The notes under the pieces are model-generated. The model worked only from the letters and a program-made list of their open reading frames with translations. It was not told the origin of the DNA and did not search any database. A DNA stretch of 64,000 nt, taken from the NCBI GenBank assembly GCA_964499285.1, contig CAZCLA010000008.1, positions 32,117 to 96,116 on the forward strand, in the 5' to 3' direction. Made by a program: the position numbers and the translations under genes. How positions within the stretch are numbered: position 1 is the first letter of the stretch; each line of letters begins with the position of its first letter. The DNA is from JAGFIY01 sp964499285. Lineage in GTDB: Bacteria; Bacteroidota; Ignavibacteria; Ignavibacteriales; Melioribacteraceae. Below are positions 52,201 to 60,227 of the stretch, piece by piece.

Positions 52201-54864
52201 AACTTTTATACTGATTCAGTAACAGTTGAACTTTTTGAAATGAACAGACAAACCTTGATTGGGTCAAAAAAAATGAGTGGATTCGGCGAAATTGATTCCG
52301 TGAAATTTTTATGGTTAACCGAAAATGCCGGAGTGTTTAATCTGGAAGCTAGAGTAAACGAGGACGGAATGATTGATGAGATGGATTTCTCAGATAATAA
52401 AGCCTCTAGAAACTTTTCTGTTTTCAATCTATCTGAACCGAATTTATTATATCCCGAAAACGGATTTGTAGGAATTAGTGATTCACTGACTTTCGCAATT
52501 GCTGATATTGGTGAATATATCGGCAAGGAATTAAGTTACACAATTGAGATAGACACAAGTATAACTTTTGATCAACCGATTCAACGATTTTCAGACTTGG
52601 CAGCTCATAAAGGTATTGTCACAATAAAAATATCGAATTTGATAAATGACATCTATTTCTGGCGTGCAAAAATAAATGATGATGAACAGCTTGAAAATTG
52701 GTCTGACATACAAACATTTAGTATTCGTCCTGAATCCTCTCTGAAAAGCAATTTTGAGAAAGATCAACTGAAATTATTCACATTAGAAAACATGGTATTT
52801 GATGACTATTCTAAAACACTTGTATTGAATACAAAAAATCTACCACCGAAACCTAATGAAAAAAGACTTATCGATTCACTGAATATTCAACTGCCTGATG
52901 GACTTAACAGTCTTTCTTCGATAACAACTGACGGGAACTTTATTTTTGCAGCTCACATGGCTTATTTTGGTGGAAAATCAAAAATATTCAAGTTTGATGC
53001 TTCGACTGGACAATTTGTCGGGACAGTAGGTGACTACGAATTTAATGTTTGGCATCAGATCGCATATCATCAAGGGAAGATTTATGTGCCCGAAGGGGAT
53101 AAGAACTATCTGAAATTTGTTGAGTTAGCATCAGGTGATACGGGTTCGGTATTTATACCGGAAGGTTTGATAGAAAGCCAAACCGGAGCAGTTAGAGATG
53201 GAGCATTCTATATCTCAAGTGATGGTGATAAAATTTATAATTTGGCATATAAAGATGCGCTTGGTGATTTGGTTTACACACTTCGAATTTTTGATCCAGA
53301 AAATGATTGGTCAAAAGTGGGGGATGATATTGTATTCTCAGGACAAGCTTATCAGAACTTTCAAAGCTTCTTTGTCGATGGGAAATATATCTACCCATTC
53401 GAAGGAAATATTTCGGGCTATATGAGAAGATTGAATATTGAAACTTCTCTCTTTGAAGAAGAGTGGATTACATTTGATCCTTATAAAGGATTTTACTCTT
53501 GGACTTACGATCCTATAAATGACAGAGTATTTGCGGCTGTGTTCAAATCAGGATTTGACCCGAAAATATTCAAATTTTTTGGTTCATATAATGACACAGA
53601 AGGAAAAATTATAACGCCGATTATTGGACCAGGCGTAAATTTCGACTCGGTCACATTTTCTTTAAATACTGAAAAATCAGAAACTTCAGAATATTCGGTT
53701 AATATATTGGGCAGAAGAAGTCAAAGTAAAACTTGGGAAGTCCTAGATAGTAATTATACTTCAGCAGCAATATTAGATCTGCAAGCAGGTCAATATGATT
53801 ACTTACAGACTGAATTCAATTTCATTGATACATCATTTGGGGCACAGAATCTAGCTGAATTAATAAAGGTGGGATTTGATTACACAAATCCACCGGAGTT
53901 TATTTTAAGTAATGAAGATTTAACTACCGAAACGGATTCGGTTCTACAAGGGGTTGACTTCATTTTTAATATCGCAGTTAATAACTTCGGGACGGAAGTT
54001 GACAGCACCACAGCAGAAATTAACGTGTTAAATTCAGAACTACCGGTGGAAAAATCAAAGTTATTCTTTAATAATTCTCGAATTGCTGAAACTGAAGTAA
54101 CAATCCCAACGAAATCGCTTATTGGTAGAAACGCATTAGAAATAAAGATTCAAGATGGAATTAATGAAAAATTCACGTACAACAACTCTTTGATGAAATC
54201 TTTTTATGTTTTAGCTGATTCAACACGACCCGAACTGAATGTTAAGTTTGACGATGTTGAAATAATTAGCGGTGATGTTGTATCGACTACTCCGAAGGTT
54301 CGGATCGAACTGAAGGATAACAGTCCGTTGGAAATGGATACCACAAATTTTTCAATTTACTTTGACGGAATTAGATTGTCGTTCAAAAATGATTCTTTAA
54401 CTTTCAGTAGTTCAATTCAGGCAGATCAAAAAGCGACAGTTATTTGGCATCCACAACTTGAGGACGGAACTCATATTTTAGAGATTCTCGCAAAAGATGC
54501 TACTGGAAATTATCATGATTCCTCTTCTTACCGCGTTTCTTTTAAGGTAGATTCAAGGAATGATATTCTAAATGTTTTTAATTATCCTAATCCATTTGCG
54601 GATGACACTCATTTTACTTTCACGCTTCAGGGCGCAAATATTCCTGAATCAGCAAAAATTAATATATATACTATTGCAGGACGAAAAATTAGGACAATTG
54701 AATTGAATCGTTCTAATCTTCAGTTCGGCTTTAACAGAATTTACTGGAACGGTCTAGACCAGGACGGCGACAGAATAGCAAACGGAACTTATTTATACAA
54801 AGTGATCGTTGAACATGAAGGAGAAACTAAATCGGTAACAAAGAAAATGGCAAAAATAAAATAA
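49234..54864 (+). CDS. Secreted gingipain-family (C25) cysteine peptidase with T9SS C-terminal signal, PorU-like
   Basis: The 1876-residue protein starts with a signal peptide (FFVSLNFIIAQ). A long N-terminal region leads into a C25 peptidase domain (about 590-930) with catalytic H825 in FYGHGGGYQW and C857 in SITCYTAHYD; the 32-residue spacing is close to that of gingipain R. A CARDB-like domain follows (about 950-1060), then a propeller-like region (about 1230-1440). The C-terminus is a FlgD-like T9SS sorting domain from about 1775: FNYPNPFADDTHFTF to ANGTYLYKV. It is probably exported by T9SS to the surface. It may be a protease or a sortase-like PorU relative, but standard PorU is shorter. 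Confidence 0.85.
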   Translation: MRAWQILLFFVSLNFIIAQKYEILEQTQNSLTIKYTPNDYSMNFYEDSHLRGYKIEPLSPWVNIGQPNIPYESISIGIPHNSDPELKIISNQSETINGKFILPYEEIGLDEYLDKIPLFDEETYGSNNLFPQQQIKLERPFTARFTRIQNVIIYPYQFNPVQRNLVRLKEIVFKVSFNTNTFGSPVSAINDRLNDKLIESRVVNEEQSKQFSAIIKNYTNKSSVDDWYKPGRKYFKIGVENKGVYRITYDELKEIYQQLETISIDQLAMFNMGERIPIEIIENNNNNNIFESGEYLQFVGFPPPPSKYTTLNLYNKENIYWLSIENDGELCFYRDKDGTPSNYDLTIESSFESVHLERDTLYERLGYAPDGKRDYWFWGTASGTEGNYNKIFVHEFIFPQNIYENQDSIIISGLLHGMTTGEHNVEIKLSSQTVGQLNWWGQDTASFSFAINRNDFTLYPTNTFEVFVPGNQNNNRSDEIRINWFSFGYTKIHNINGESFIFEAKKTNRKTRLALYRWKGSDIKIYNPASGELIRNADITNDFYESVYFADTLTESSEYFCVSSNSFNRPSSINYFTDETDLINFPSGADYIIITHPNFLEAANRLSQYRRDNLEGYSSPRVAVIDMFDIYNQFSFGLTDPYAIKDFISYAFENWMGTPPAYVALLGDMSWDYRELLSESRPNFIPSIDYHSYLYGNAVSDNMFVSIAGDDVIPDLVIGRISCETLEEANTLVDKIVDYPDDNSKEWKQNIFMIGAGEDFEDEARFGFNDKNLSISNIYIKPDGYTTDFVFNYPNKPEHEPYLGSTPEIRNMFNKGAVIANFYGHGGGYQWDQVFLTDDIFLLENDNRLPFISSITCYTAHYDNQNVFGEQFNKIPGKGSIGFWGHTGLTFFTHGVTLNNKLFKQIFTYKHHVIGDALFAAKNEYAGSLSKLTEDHIALLSYLGDPALKLALPEKPDFSLVPDYISISPLSPTINDSIFVTVKIRNLGSNFYTDSVTVELFEMNRQTLIGSKKMSGFGEIDSVKFLWLTENAGVFNLEARVNEDGMIDEMDFSDNKASRNFSVFNLSEPNLLYPENGFVGISDSLTFAIADIGEYIGKELSYTIEIDTSITFDQPIQRFSDLAAHKGIVTIKISNLINDIYFWRAKINDDEQLENWSDIQTFSIRPESSLKSNFEKDQLKLFTLENMVFDDYSKTLVLNTKNLPPKPNEKRLIDSLNIQLPDGLNSLSSITTDGNFIFAAHMAYFGGKSKIFKFDASTGQFVGTVGDYEFNVWHQIAYHQGKIYVPEGDKNYLKFVELASGDTGSVFIPEGLIESQTGAVRDGAFYISSDGDKIYNLAYKDALGDLVYTLRIFDPENDWSKVGDDIVFSGQAYQNFQSFFVDGKYIYPFEGNISGYMRRLNIETSLFEEEWITFDPYKGFYSWTYDPINDRVFAAVFKSGFDPKIFKFFGSYNDTEGKIITPIIGPGVNFDSVTFSLNTEKSETSEYSVNILGRRSQSKTWEVLDSNYTSAAILDLQAGQYDYLQTEFNFIDTSFGAQNLAELIKVGFDYTNPPEFILSNEDLTTETDSVLQGVDFIFNIAVNNFGTEVDSTTAEINVLNSELPVEKSKLFFNNSRIAETEVTIPTKSLIGRNALEIKIQDGINEKFTYNNSLMKSFYVLADSTRPELNVKFDDVEIISGDVVSTTPKVRIELKDNSPLEMDTTNFSIYFDGIRLSFKNDSLTFSSSIQADQKATVIWHPQLEDGTHILEILAKDATGNYHDSSSYRVSFKVDSRNDILNVFNYPNPFADDTHFTFTLQGANIPESAKINIYTIAGRKIRTIELNRSNLQFGFNRIYWNGLDQDGDRIANGTYLYKVIVEHEGETKSVTKKMAKIK

Positions 54865-54914
54865 AAAGACTCACTAAACTTTTTTATTGGAGATTCGTAC
54901 ATTTTTTGTAAATT

Positions 54915-54944
54915 TTGAACAGTTTTTAAATCTTTTTATATAAT
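54915..54944 (+). promoter_or_regulatory. Candidate promoter upstream of glmS
   Basis: TTGAAC at 54915-54920, an 18-base spacer and TATAAT at 54939-54944 form a good sigma-70-like promoter, about 126 bases before the glmS start. The 205-base gap holds no gene, and nothing resembling the Firmicute glmS ribozyme was seen. A 100-base or longer leader would result. Confidence 0.4.
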
Positions 54945-55069
54945 GTTTATGCCAAAAGTTGTGACAATTTCATTTTCTCGCTTCAATTATTTACTGCTTA
55001 GACCCTGTCCGGATCATTAAGTTTTTCCGTTCCGATTTATTTAATTTATTTTCAAAAAGGAGCTGCGTA

Positions 55070-56902
55070 ATGTGCGGTATAGTAGGTTACATTGGGAACA
55101 ACAACTGTGTGCCGATTCTAATTGAAGGACTTAAAAGATTAGAATACAGAGGATACGATTCTGCCGGAATCGGGATAATCGATAAAAATATTTCAATCAT
55201 TGAAAAATATAAAGGAAAAGTTTCGATTCTGGAAGAAAATGTTTATAAAAAGAAACTAAGTGCAACGCTTGGTATCGGCCACACTCGTTGGGCTACACAT
55301 GGCGAACCGAATAAAACTAATGCCCATCCACATCAAAATAATGATAAAGATCTTTTTCTAATACATAACGGTATAATAGAAAATTATCAGATTCTTAAAG
55401 AACTTCTTGCGAAGAAGGGTTATAAATTTTATAGTGAAACAGATACTGAAATTCTAGCCAATCTTATTGATCTTCATTTCAAAAATACAAAAGATCTTTT
55501 TGAAGGTGTAAGGATCGCATTGAATGAGGTTGAGGGAGCATACGGAATTGCCGTTATCTCTCAAAAAGAACCGGATAAAATAGTTGTTGCAAAAAAAGGT
55601 TCGCCGCTGGTAATTGGTGTAGGAAGAAATGAAAACTATATTGCATCGGATGTTAACGCTTTGATAGCTCATACCAGCAGAGTTGTCTATCTTGAAGATG
55701 ACGAGGTAGCTCTCATAACTAAAGACGGTTTCAAAGCGAGAACAATTGCAAATCATAAACTAGAAAAATCTATTGAAGAAATCACTGTAAGTGCCGATGA
55801 AATAACAAAAGGCGGATATGCTCATTTTATGCTCAAAGAAATTATGGAGCAGCCGGAATCGGTTAGAAATTCTTTGCGGGGAAGACTTCTCGAGAAAGAA
55901 GGTATTTCAAAACTTGGCGGGCTTCATGGTTACGAGGACCGAATTGCTCAATCTGATCGAATTATTATTTCCGCTTGTGGAACATCATGGCATGCTGCTT
56001 TAGTAGGTGAGTACATGATTGAAGAATATGCCGGAATTCCGGTAGAGGTGGAATATGCAAGTGAATTTCGCTACAGAAATCCGATTATTAATCCGAATGA
56101 TACGATATTTTTTATATCTCAATCCGGCGAAACCGCGGATACTCTTGCTGCGTTGAAGGAAGCAAAGAAAAAAGGGGCATTGGTTTTGGGAATTTGCAAT
56201 GTTGTTGGTAGTTCAATTGCAAGGGCAAGCGAGGCAGGAGTTTATATTCATGCCGGGCCAGAAATTGGCGTTGCATCTACAAAAGCATTTACAGCACAGT
56301 TATCCGTTCTTGCTTTGATAACAATTCTACTCGCACGTAAAAGGCGAATGAGTCATTTGGACGGAAGAAAATTAGTCAAGGAAATGGATCTAATTCCGGA
56401 CAAAATCGCAAAGATTCTTGAACTTAATAAAAAGATCGAGAAACTTGCCGAAAAATTTGTTAACGCGACAAACTTTCTTTATCTGGGAAGAGGATATAAT
56501 TTCCCAGTAGCGCTTGAAGGAGCGCTGAAACTTAAAGAAATTTCATACATCCATGCCGAAGGTTATCCTGCAGCAGAAATGAAACATGGACCTATTGCTC
56601 TCATTGACGAAAATATGCCGGTCGTTTTTATTGCCCCGTTAGATGCAGTCCACGAAAAAGTTTTAAGCAACATTCAGGAAGTAAAAGCAAGAAAAGGAAA
56701 AGTAATTGTCATAGCAAACGAAATGGATAAGAAAGTAGATAAAATGGCAGATCATGTTATAAAGATACCAAGCACTTGTCCGCTGCTTGCACCAATATTG
56801 AACGTGATTCCGCTTCAACTGCTTGCTTATCATATCGCGGTTAAGAAAGGCTTAAACGTAGATCAACCGCGTAATTTAGCAAAAAGCGTAACCGTAGAAT
56901 AA
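55070..56902 (+). CDS. glmS: Glutamine-fructose-6-phosphate aminotransferase (isomerising)
   Basis: GlmS makes glucosamine-6-phosphate from fructose-6-phosphate and glutamine, the first step to UDP-GlcNAc. The N-terminal nucleophile cysteine follows the start (MCGIVGYIG), with HTRWATHGEPN and HNGIIENY from the glutaminase domain. The two SIS domains have SACGTSWHAALVGEY, SQSGETADTLAA and GRGYNFPVALEGALKLKE. It ends in the usual LAKSVTVE. AAGGAG at 55058-55063 is the ribosome site. Length 610 is standard. It supplies amino sugar for peptidoglycan and surface glycans. Confidence 0.97.
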   Translation: MCGIVGYIGNNNCVPILIEGLKRLEYRGYDSAGIGIIDKNISIIEKYKGKVSILEENVYKKKLSATLGIGHTRWATHGEPNKTNAHPHQNNDKDLFLIHNGIIENYQILKELLAKKGYKFYSETDTEILANLIDLHFKNTKDLFEGVRIALNEVEGAYGIAVISQKEPDKIVVAKKGSPLVIGVGRNENYIASDVNALIAHTSRVVYLEDDEVALITKDGFKARTIANHKLEKSIEEITVSADEITKGGYAHFMLKEIMEQPESVRNSLRGRLLEKEGISKLGGLHGYEDRIAQSDRIIISACGTSWHAALVGEYMIEEYAGIPVEVEYASEFRYRNPIINPNDTIFFISQSGETADTLAALKEAKKKGALVLGICNVVGSSIARASEAGVYIHAGPEIGVASTKAFTAQLSVLALITILLARKRRMSHLDGRKLVKEMDLIPDKIAKILELNKKIEKLAEKFVNATNFLYLGRGYNFPVALEGALKLKEISYIHAEGYPAAEMKHGPIALIDENMPVVFIAPLDAVHEKVLSNIQEVKARKGKVIVIANEMDKKVDKMADHVIKIPSTCPLLAPILNVIPLQLLAYHIAVKKGLNVDQPRNLAKSVTVE

Positions 56903-56917
56903 AAACAAGGAAAACTT

Positions 56918-58237
56918 ATGTCAAAGAAAAATGTATTAATTATGGGCGCCGCTGGGCGAGATTTTCACAATTTTAATGTGTACTTCAGAGATAACGAAGA
57001 TTACAATGTTGTGGCTTTCACGGCAACTCAAATTCCGAACATTGATGGAAGAGAATACCCTACTAAGCTAGCCGGCAAATTGTATCCAAACGGTATCAAA
57101 ATTTATGAAGAATCAAAATTGATCGATCTTATAAAAGAATTCGACGTTCACGAAGTTGTATTCTCTTATTCAGATGTTCCCTTCGATTATGTTATGACAA
57201 AAGCATCAATGGTAAATGCTGCAGGTGTTTCGTTTAGACTTTTAGGTGGTGATGAAACCCAAATTAAAAGCACCAAACCTGTAATCTCTGTACTAGCGGT
57301 AAGAACAGGCTGCGGAAAAAGTCAAACTTCAAGAAAACTGGTAAAAATTCTTCGCGAAGCCGGGAAAAAAGTTGTTGCTATTCGACACCCAATGCCTTAC
57401 GGTGACTTAGTAAAACAAAAAGTTCAGCGTTTTGCAACACTCGAGGATCTTAAAACTCACGAATGCACTATTGAAGAAATTGAAGAATATGAACCACACA
57501 TTGCTTTAGGTGGAATAATTTATGCTGGAGTTGATTATGAAGCCATTTTAAGAGAAGCAGAAAAAGAGGCAGATATTATCGTATGGGACGGCGGTAACAA
57601 TGATATGTCATTCTATAAATCTGATTTGACGTTCACAGTAGTCGATCCGCATAGACCTGGACATGAACTTTATTATTATCCCGGAAACACAAGTTTACGA
57701 ATGGCTGATGTTGCAGTTGTTAACAAGATTGATTCAGCCGATGCCGAAGATATTCTTGAGGTTATACACAATATCCGTGAAGTAAATCCGGAAGCACAAA
57801 TTATTGAAGGTGCATCACCGTTGAACGTTGACGATCTTTCAGTTATCAAAGGAAAGAGAGTTTTGGTTGTTGAAGATGGTCCTACCTTGACTCACGGTGA
57901 AATGACTTACGGAGCAGGAACCGTTGCAGCAGAAAAATACGGTGCAACTGAGATTATTGACCCTAGACCATATACGGTAAAATCAATAACAGAAACTTTT
58001 GAAAAATATCCTAATATTGGAATTCTTCTTCCGGCAATGGGTTATGGTGAGCAGCAGATGAAGGATCTTGAAGAAACAATAAACAAAGTAGATTGTGATT
58101 CTGTTGTTATCGGAACACCTATTGATCTAGGGCGGATTTTAAAAATTAACAAACCGAACACAAGAGTTCAGTATGAACTTCAGGAAATCGGCAGCGTGAC
58201 ATTGGAATCCGTTCTGAAAGAAAAAGGAATTATATGA
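56918..58237 (+). CDS. Cyclic 2,3-diphosphoglycerate synthetase-like P-loop protein
   Basis: The 439-residue protein resembles the family of cyclic 2,3-diphosphoglycerate synthetase from Methanothermus. An N-terminal Rossmann-like part has NVLIMGAAGRDFHNFNVYFR. A P-loop-like RTGCGKSQTSRK follows near residues 127-138, then IVWDGGNNDMSFYKSD and VVNKIDSADAEDI, the last resembling a nucleotide-specificity motif. Homologues are widespread in bacteria not known to make cyclic diphosphoglycerate, so the real role here is uncertain. It starts 15 bases after glmS and overlaps the carbamate kinase gene (ATGA), which suggests linked roles with carbamoyl-phosphate use. Confidence 0.7.
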   Translation: MSKKNVLIMGAAGRDFHNFNVYFRDNEDYNVVAFTATQIPNIDGREYPTKLAGKLYPNGIKIYEESKLIDLIKEFDVHEVVFSYSDVPFDYVMTKASMVNAAGVSFRLLGGDETQIKSTKPVISVLAVRTGCGKSQTSRKLVKILREAGKKVVAIRHPMPYGDLVKQKVQRFATLEDLKTHECTIEEIEEYEPHIALGGIIYAGVDYEAILREAEKEADIIVWDGGNNDMSFYKSDLTFTVVDPHRPGHELYYYPGNTSLRMADVAVVNKIDSADAEDILEVIHNIREVNPEAQIIEGASPLNVDDLSVIKGKRVLVVEDGPTLTHGEMTYGAGTVAAEKYGATEIIDPRPYTVKSITETFEKYPNIGILLPAMGYGEQQMKDLEETINKVDCDSVVIGTPIDLGRILKINKPNTRVQYELQEIGSVTLESVLKEKGII

Positions 58238-59193
58238 GCAAGATAGCTGTTGTTGCATTCGGCGGAAATGCATTGCTGCGAGGTAATGAGACCGGTACAA
58301 TCGAACAGCAGGAAAAGAATACTTACGATACTTGTATTAAGTTGATTGGACTTCTGAAAAATGGTTACAATATTGTAATTACACACGGGAACGGACCTCA
58401 AGTCGGCAATATTCTTCTTCGTAATGAAGCGGGTTATAAGGAATATAAAATTCCTAAAATGCCTTTGGATATTTGTGTAGCCGATTCACAAGGCGGCATC
58501 GGTTACATGATAGAGAGAATGATGCGCAATGTTCTGAATGATGTTGGAATTGAAAAGAATGTTGTAACTTTAGTAACCCAAGTTTTGGTGGATAGAGATG
58601 ATCCTGCATTCAAAGATCCAACCAAACCGGTCGGCGCATTCTTTTTGAAGGAAGAAGCTGATCTCTTAGCAAAAACTAATAACTTTGTCTTCAAGGAAGA
58701 TGCAAGAAAAAGAGGCTGGCGTCGCGTTGTTGCTTCTCCTAAACCGATCGATATTTTTAATAAAGATATTGTTAAAAATCTTGTAGGCAAGGGCAATATT
58801 GTTATCGCTGCAGGCGGTGGTGGAATTCCAGTTTTCCGTCATCCCAATAATTACCTTGAAGCAATTGAAGCGGTTATCGATAAGGATCTTGCTTCATCAC
58901 TTCTCGCAAGGGAAATAAACGCCGATAATTTTTTTATCATTACAGACGTTCCCAAAGCGTACATTAATTTCAATAAACCTGATCAAAAAGCGTTAGATAG
59001 AATTACGGTTGCGGAAGCTAAGGAATATTATGAAAAAGGGGAATTCGGTTCAGGAAGTATGGGACCCAAAATTCTAGCTGCTATCGACTTTGCGCAACAC
59101 TGCGGTAATGAATCTATTATTACAAACGAAGAACAAATTGATCAAGAAAATTGTGGAACAAGAATTTTAAATGAAAATGTGGAGGTTAATTAG
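58234..59193 (+). CDS. arcC: Carbamate kinase
   Basis: ArcC interconverts carbamoyl phosphate + ADP and carbamate + ATP. The 319-residue protein has VVAFGGNALLRG, ITHGNGPQVGNI, VVASPKPIDI, IAAGGGGIPVF and the C-terminal GSMGPKILAAIDF. This pattern separates it from other amino-acid kinase family members. It overlaps the cDPGS-like gene and is followed after 3 bases by an ornithine carbamoyltransferase gene, the classical partner in arginine or citrulline breakdown. No arginine deiminase gene (arcA) is in the window. Confidence 0.94.
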   Translation: MSKIAVVAFGGNALLRGNETGTIEQQEKNTYDTCIKLIGLLKNGYNIVITHGNGPQVGNILLRNEAGYKEYKIPKMPLDICVADSQGGIGYMIERMMRNVLNDVGIEKNVVTLVTQVLVDRDDPAFKDPTKPVGAFFLKEEADLLAKTNNFVFKEDARKRGWRRVVASPKPIDIFNKDIVKNLVGKGNIVIAAGGGGIPVFRHPNNYLEAIEAVIDKDLASSLLAREINADNFFIITDVPKAYINFNKPDQKALDRITVAEAKEYYEKGEFGSGSMGPKILAAIDFAQHCGNESIITNEEQIDQENCGTRILNENVEVN

Positions 59194-59196
59194 ATA

Positions 59197-60129
59197 ATGG
59201 CAGTAAATATGAAAGGTAAGAGTTTAGTTTCTATAAACGATCTTACGTTGGAAGAGATGTATCAAATATTTGATACGGCAGAGGACCTTAAACGCAGACA
59301 GTTGATAGGAGAACCTCATAAAATTTTGGAAGGCAAAACGTTGGGTATGATATTTTCTAAGCCTTCTACACGTACAAGAATCTCTTTTGAGGCGGGAATT
59401 TATCAACTCGGCGGAATTGGTATGTACTTTGGTCCTAACGATCTTCAATTGGGAAAGAGTGAAAACATTCACGATACAGCAAAAGTAATTTCCCGTTATC
59501 TAGATGGAATTATGATCAGAACTTTTTCTCATAAGGATGTGGTTGACCTTGCACATTATGCAACAATTCCTGTAATAAATGGATTGACTGATCTGCTCCA
59601 TCCTTGCCAGGTTCTCACTGATTTGTTTACGGTCCTCGAAAAGAAAAGAAAACTTCAAGGACTTAAATGGGCTTATATCGGTGACGGAAACAACATGGCT
59701 CATTCAATGCTTTATGGTTGTTCAAAGGTTGGAATGGATCTTACAATAGCTTCACCGTCCGGATACACACCAAATGAGGATATTGTCAAAACTGCCAAGG
59801 AGTACGCCAAATATATGGGAAGCAAGATCGAGATAACCGATGATCCTATTTCTGCAGTTAAAGATGCAGATATTGTTTACACGGACGTTTGGGCATCCAT
59901 GGGTCAAGAATCCGAGGCGGCAGAAAGAAAAGCCAAATTTGCAAAATATCAAGTTAATCCGGAACTTGTTAAACACGCAAAAGATGATTACTTGTTTATG
60001 CATTGTCTTCCGGCACATAGGGGAGATGAGGTTGTAGACGAAGTGGCGGATTCTGTGAATTCAGTAATTTTTGATGAAGCCGAAAACAGACTTCACGTGC
60101 AAAAAGCCGTTATGGCTTTAGTAATGTAA
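59197..60129 (+). CDS. argF: Ornithine carbamoyltransferase
   Basis: This enzyme joins carbamoyl phosphate and ornithine to citrulline, or runs backwards in arginine breakdown. The carbamoyl-phosphate site is STRTR (S57-R61) with HPCQVLTD. The ornithine-side motif is HCLPAHRG (H269-G276). GGAGG ahead of the ATG at 59197 supports the start. The 310-residue length is standard. Sequence does not decide between biosynthetic (argF) and catabolic (arcB) use; pairing with arcC favours a catabolic or reversible role. Confidence 0.93.
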   Translation: MAVNMKGKSLVSINDLTLEEMYQIFDTAEDLKRRQLIGEPHKILEGKTLGMIFSKPSTRTRISFEAGIYQLGGIGMYFGPNDLQLGKSENIHDTAKVISRYLDGIMIRTFSHKDVVDLAHYATIPVINGLTDLLHPCQVLTDLFTVLEKKRKLQGLKWAYIGDGNNMAHSMLYGCSKVGMDLTIASPSGYTPNEDIVKTAKEYAKYMGSKIEITDDPISAVKDADIVYTDVWASMGQESEAAERKAKFAKYQVNPELVKHAKDDYLFMHCLPAHRGDEVVDEVADSVNSVIFDEAENRLHVQKAVMALVM

Positions 60130-60160
60130 AAAATAAATTCAGATTTTTTGAGAAATATAA

Positions 60161-60202
60161 AAAACGGGACTTCACACTGTGTGAACGTCCCGTTTTTTTT
60201 TT
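60161..60202. terminator. Strong Rho-independent terminator, probably bidirectional
   Basis: ACGGGAC (60164-60170) and GTCCCGT (60187-60193) pair as the outer stem, and TTCACA with TGTGAA as the inner stem around a CTG loop, with a single unpaired C at 60186. A run of ten T follows on the + strand, and A residues precede it. It lies between the convergent argF and histidine kinase genes and can serve both. Confidence 0.92.
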
Positions 60203-60227
60203 AATATTGTTATATAAACTTTAATAA

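Noticed and set aside
54865..55069. Possible glmS ribozyme or riboswitch in the glmS leader
   Set aside because: No recognisable ribozyme core or conserved pairing was found, and the glmS ribozyme is mostly a Firmicute element. Only a promoter-like pair was kept.
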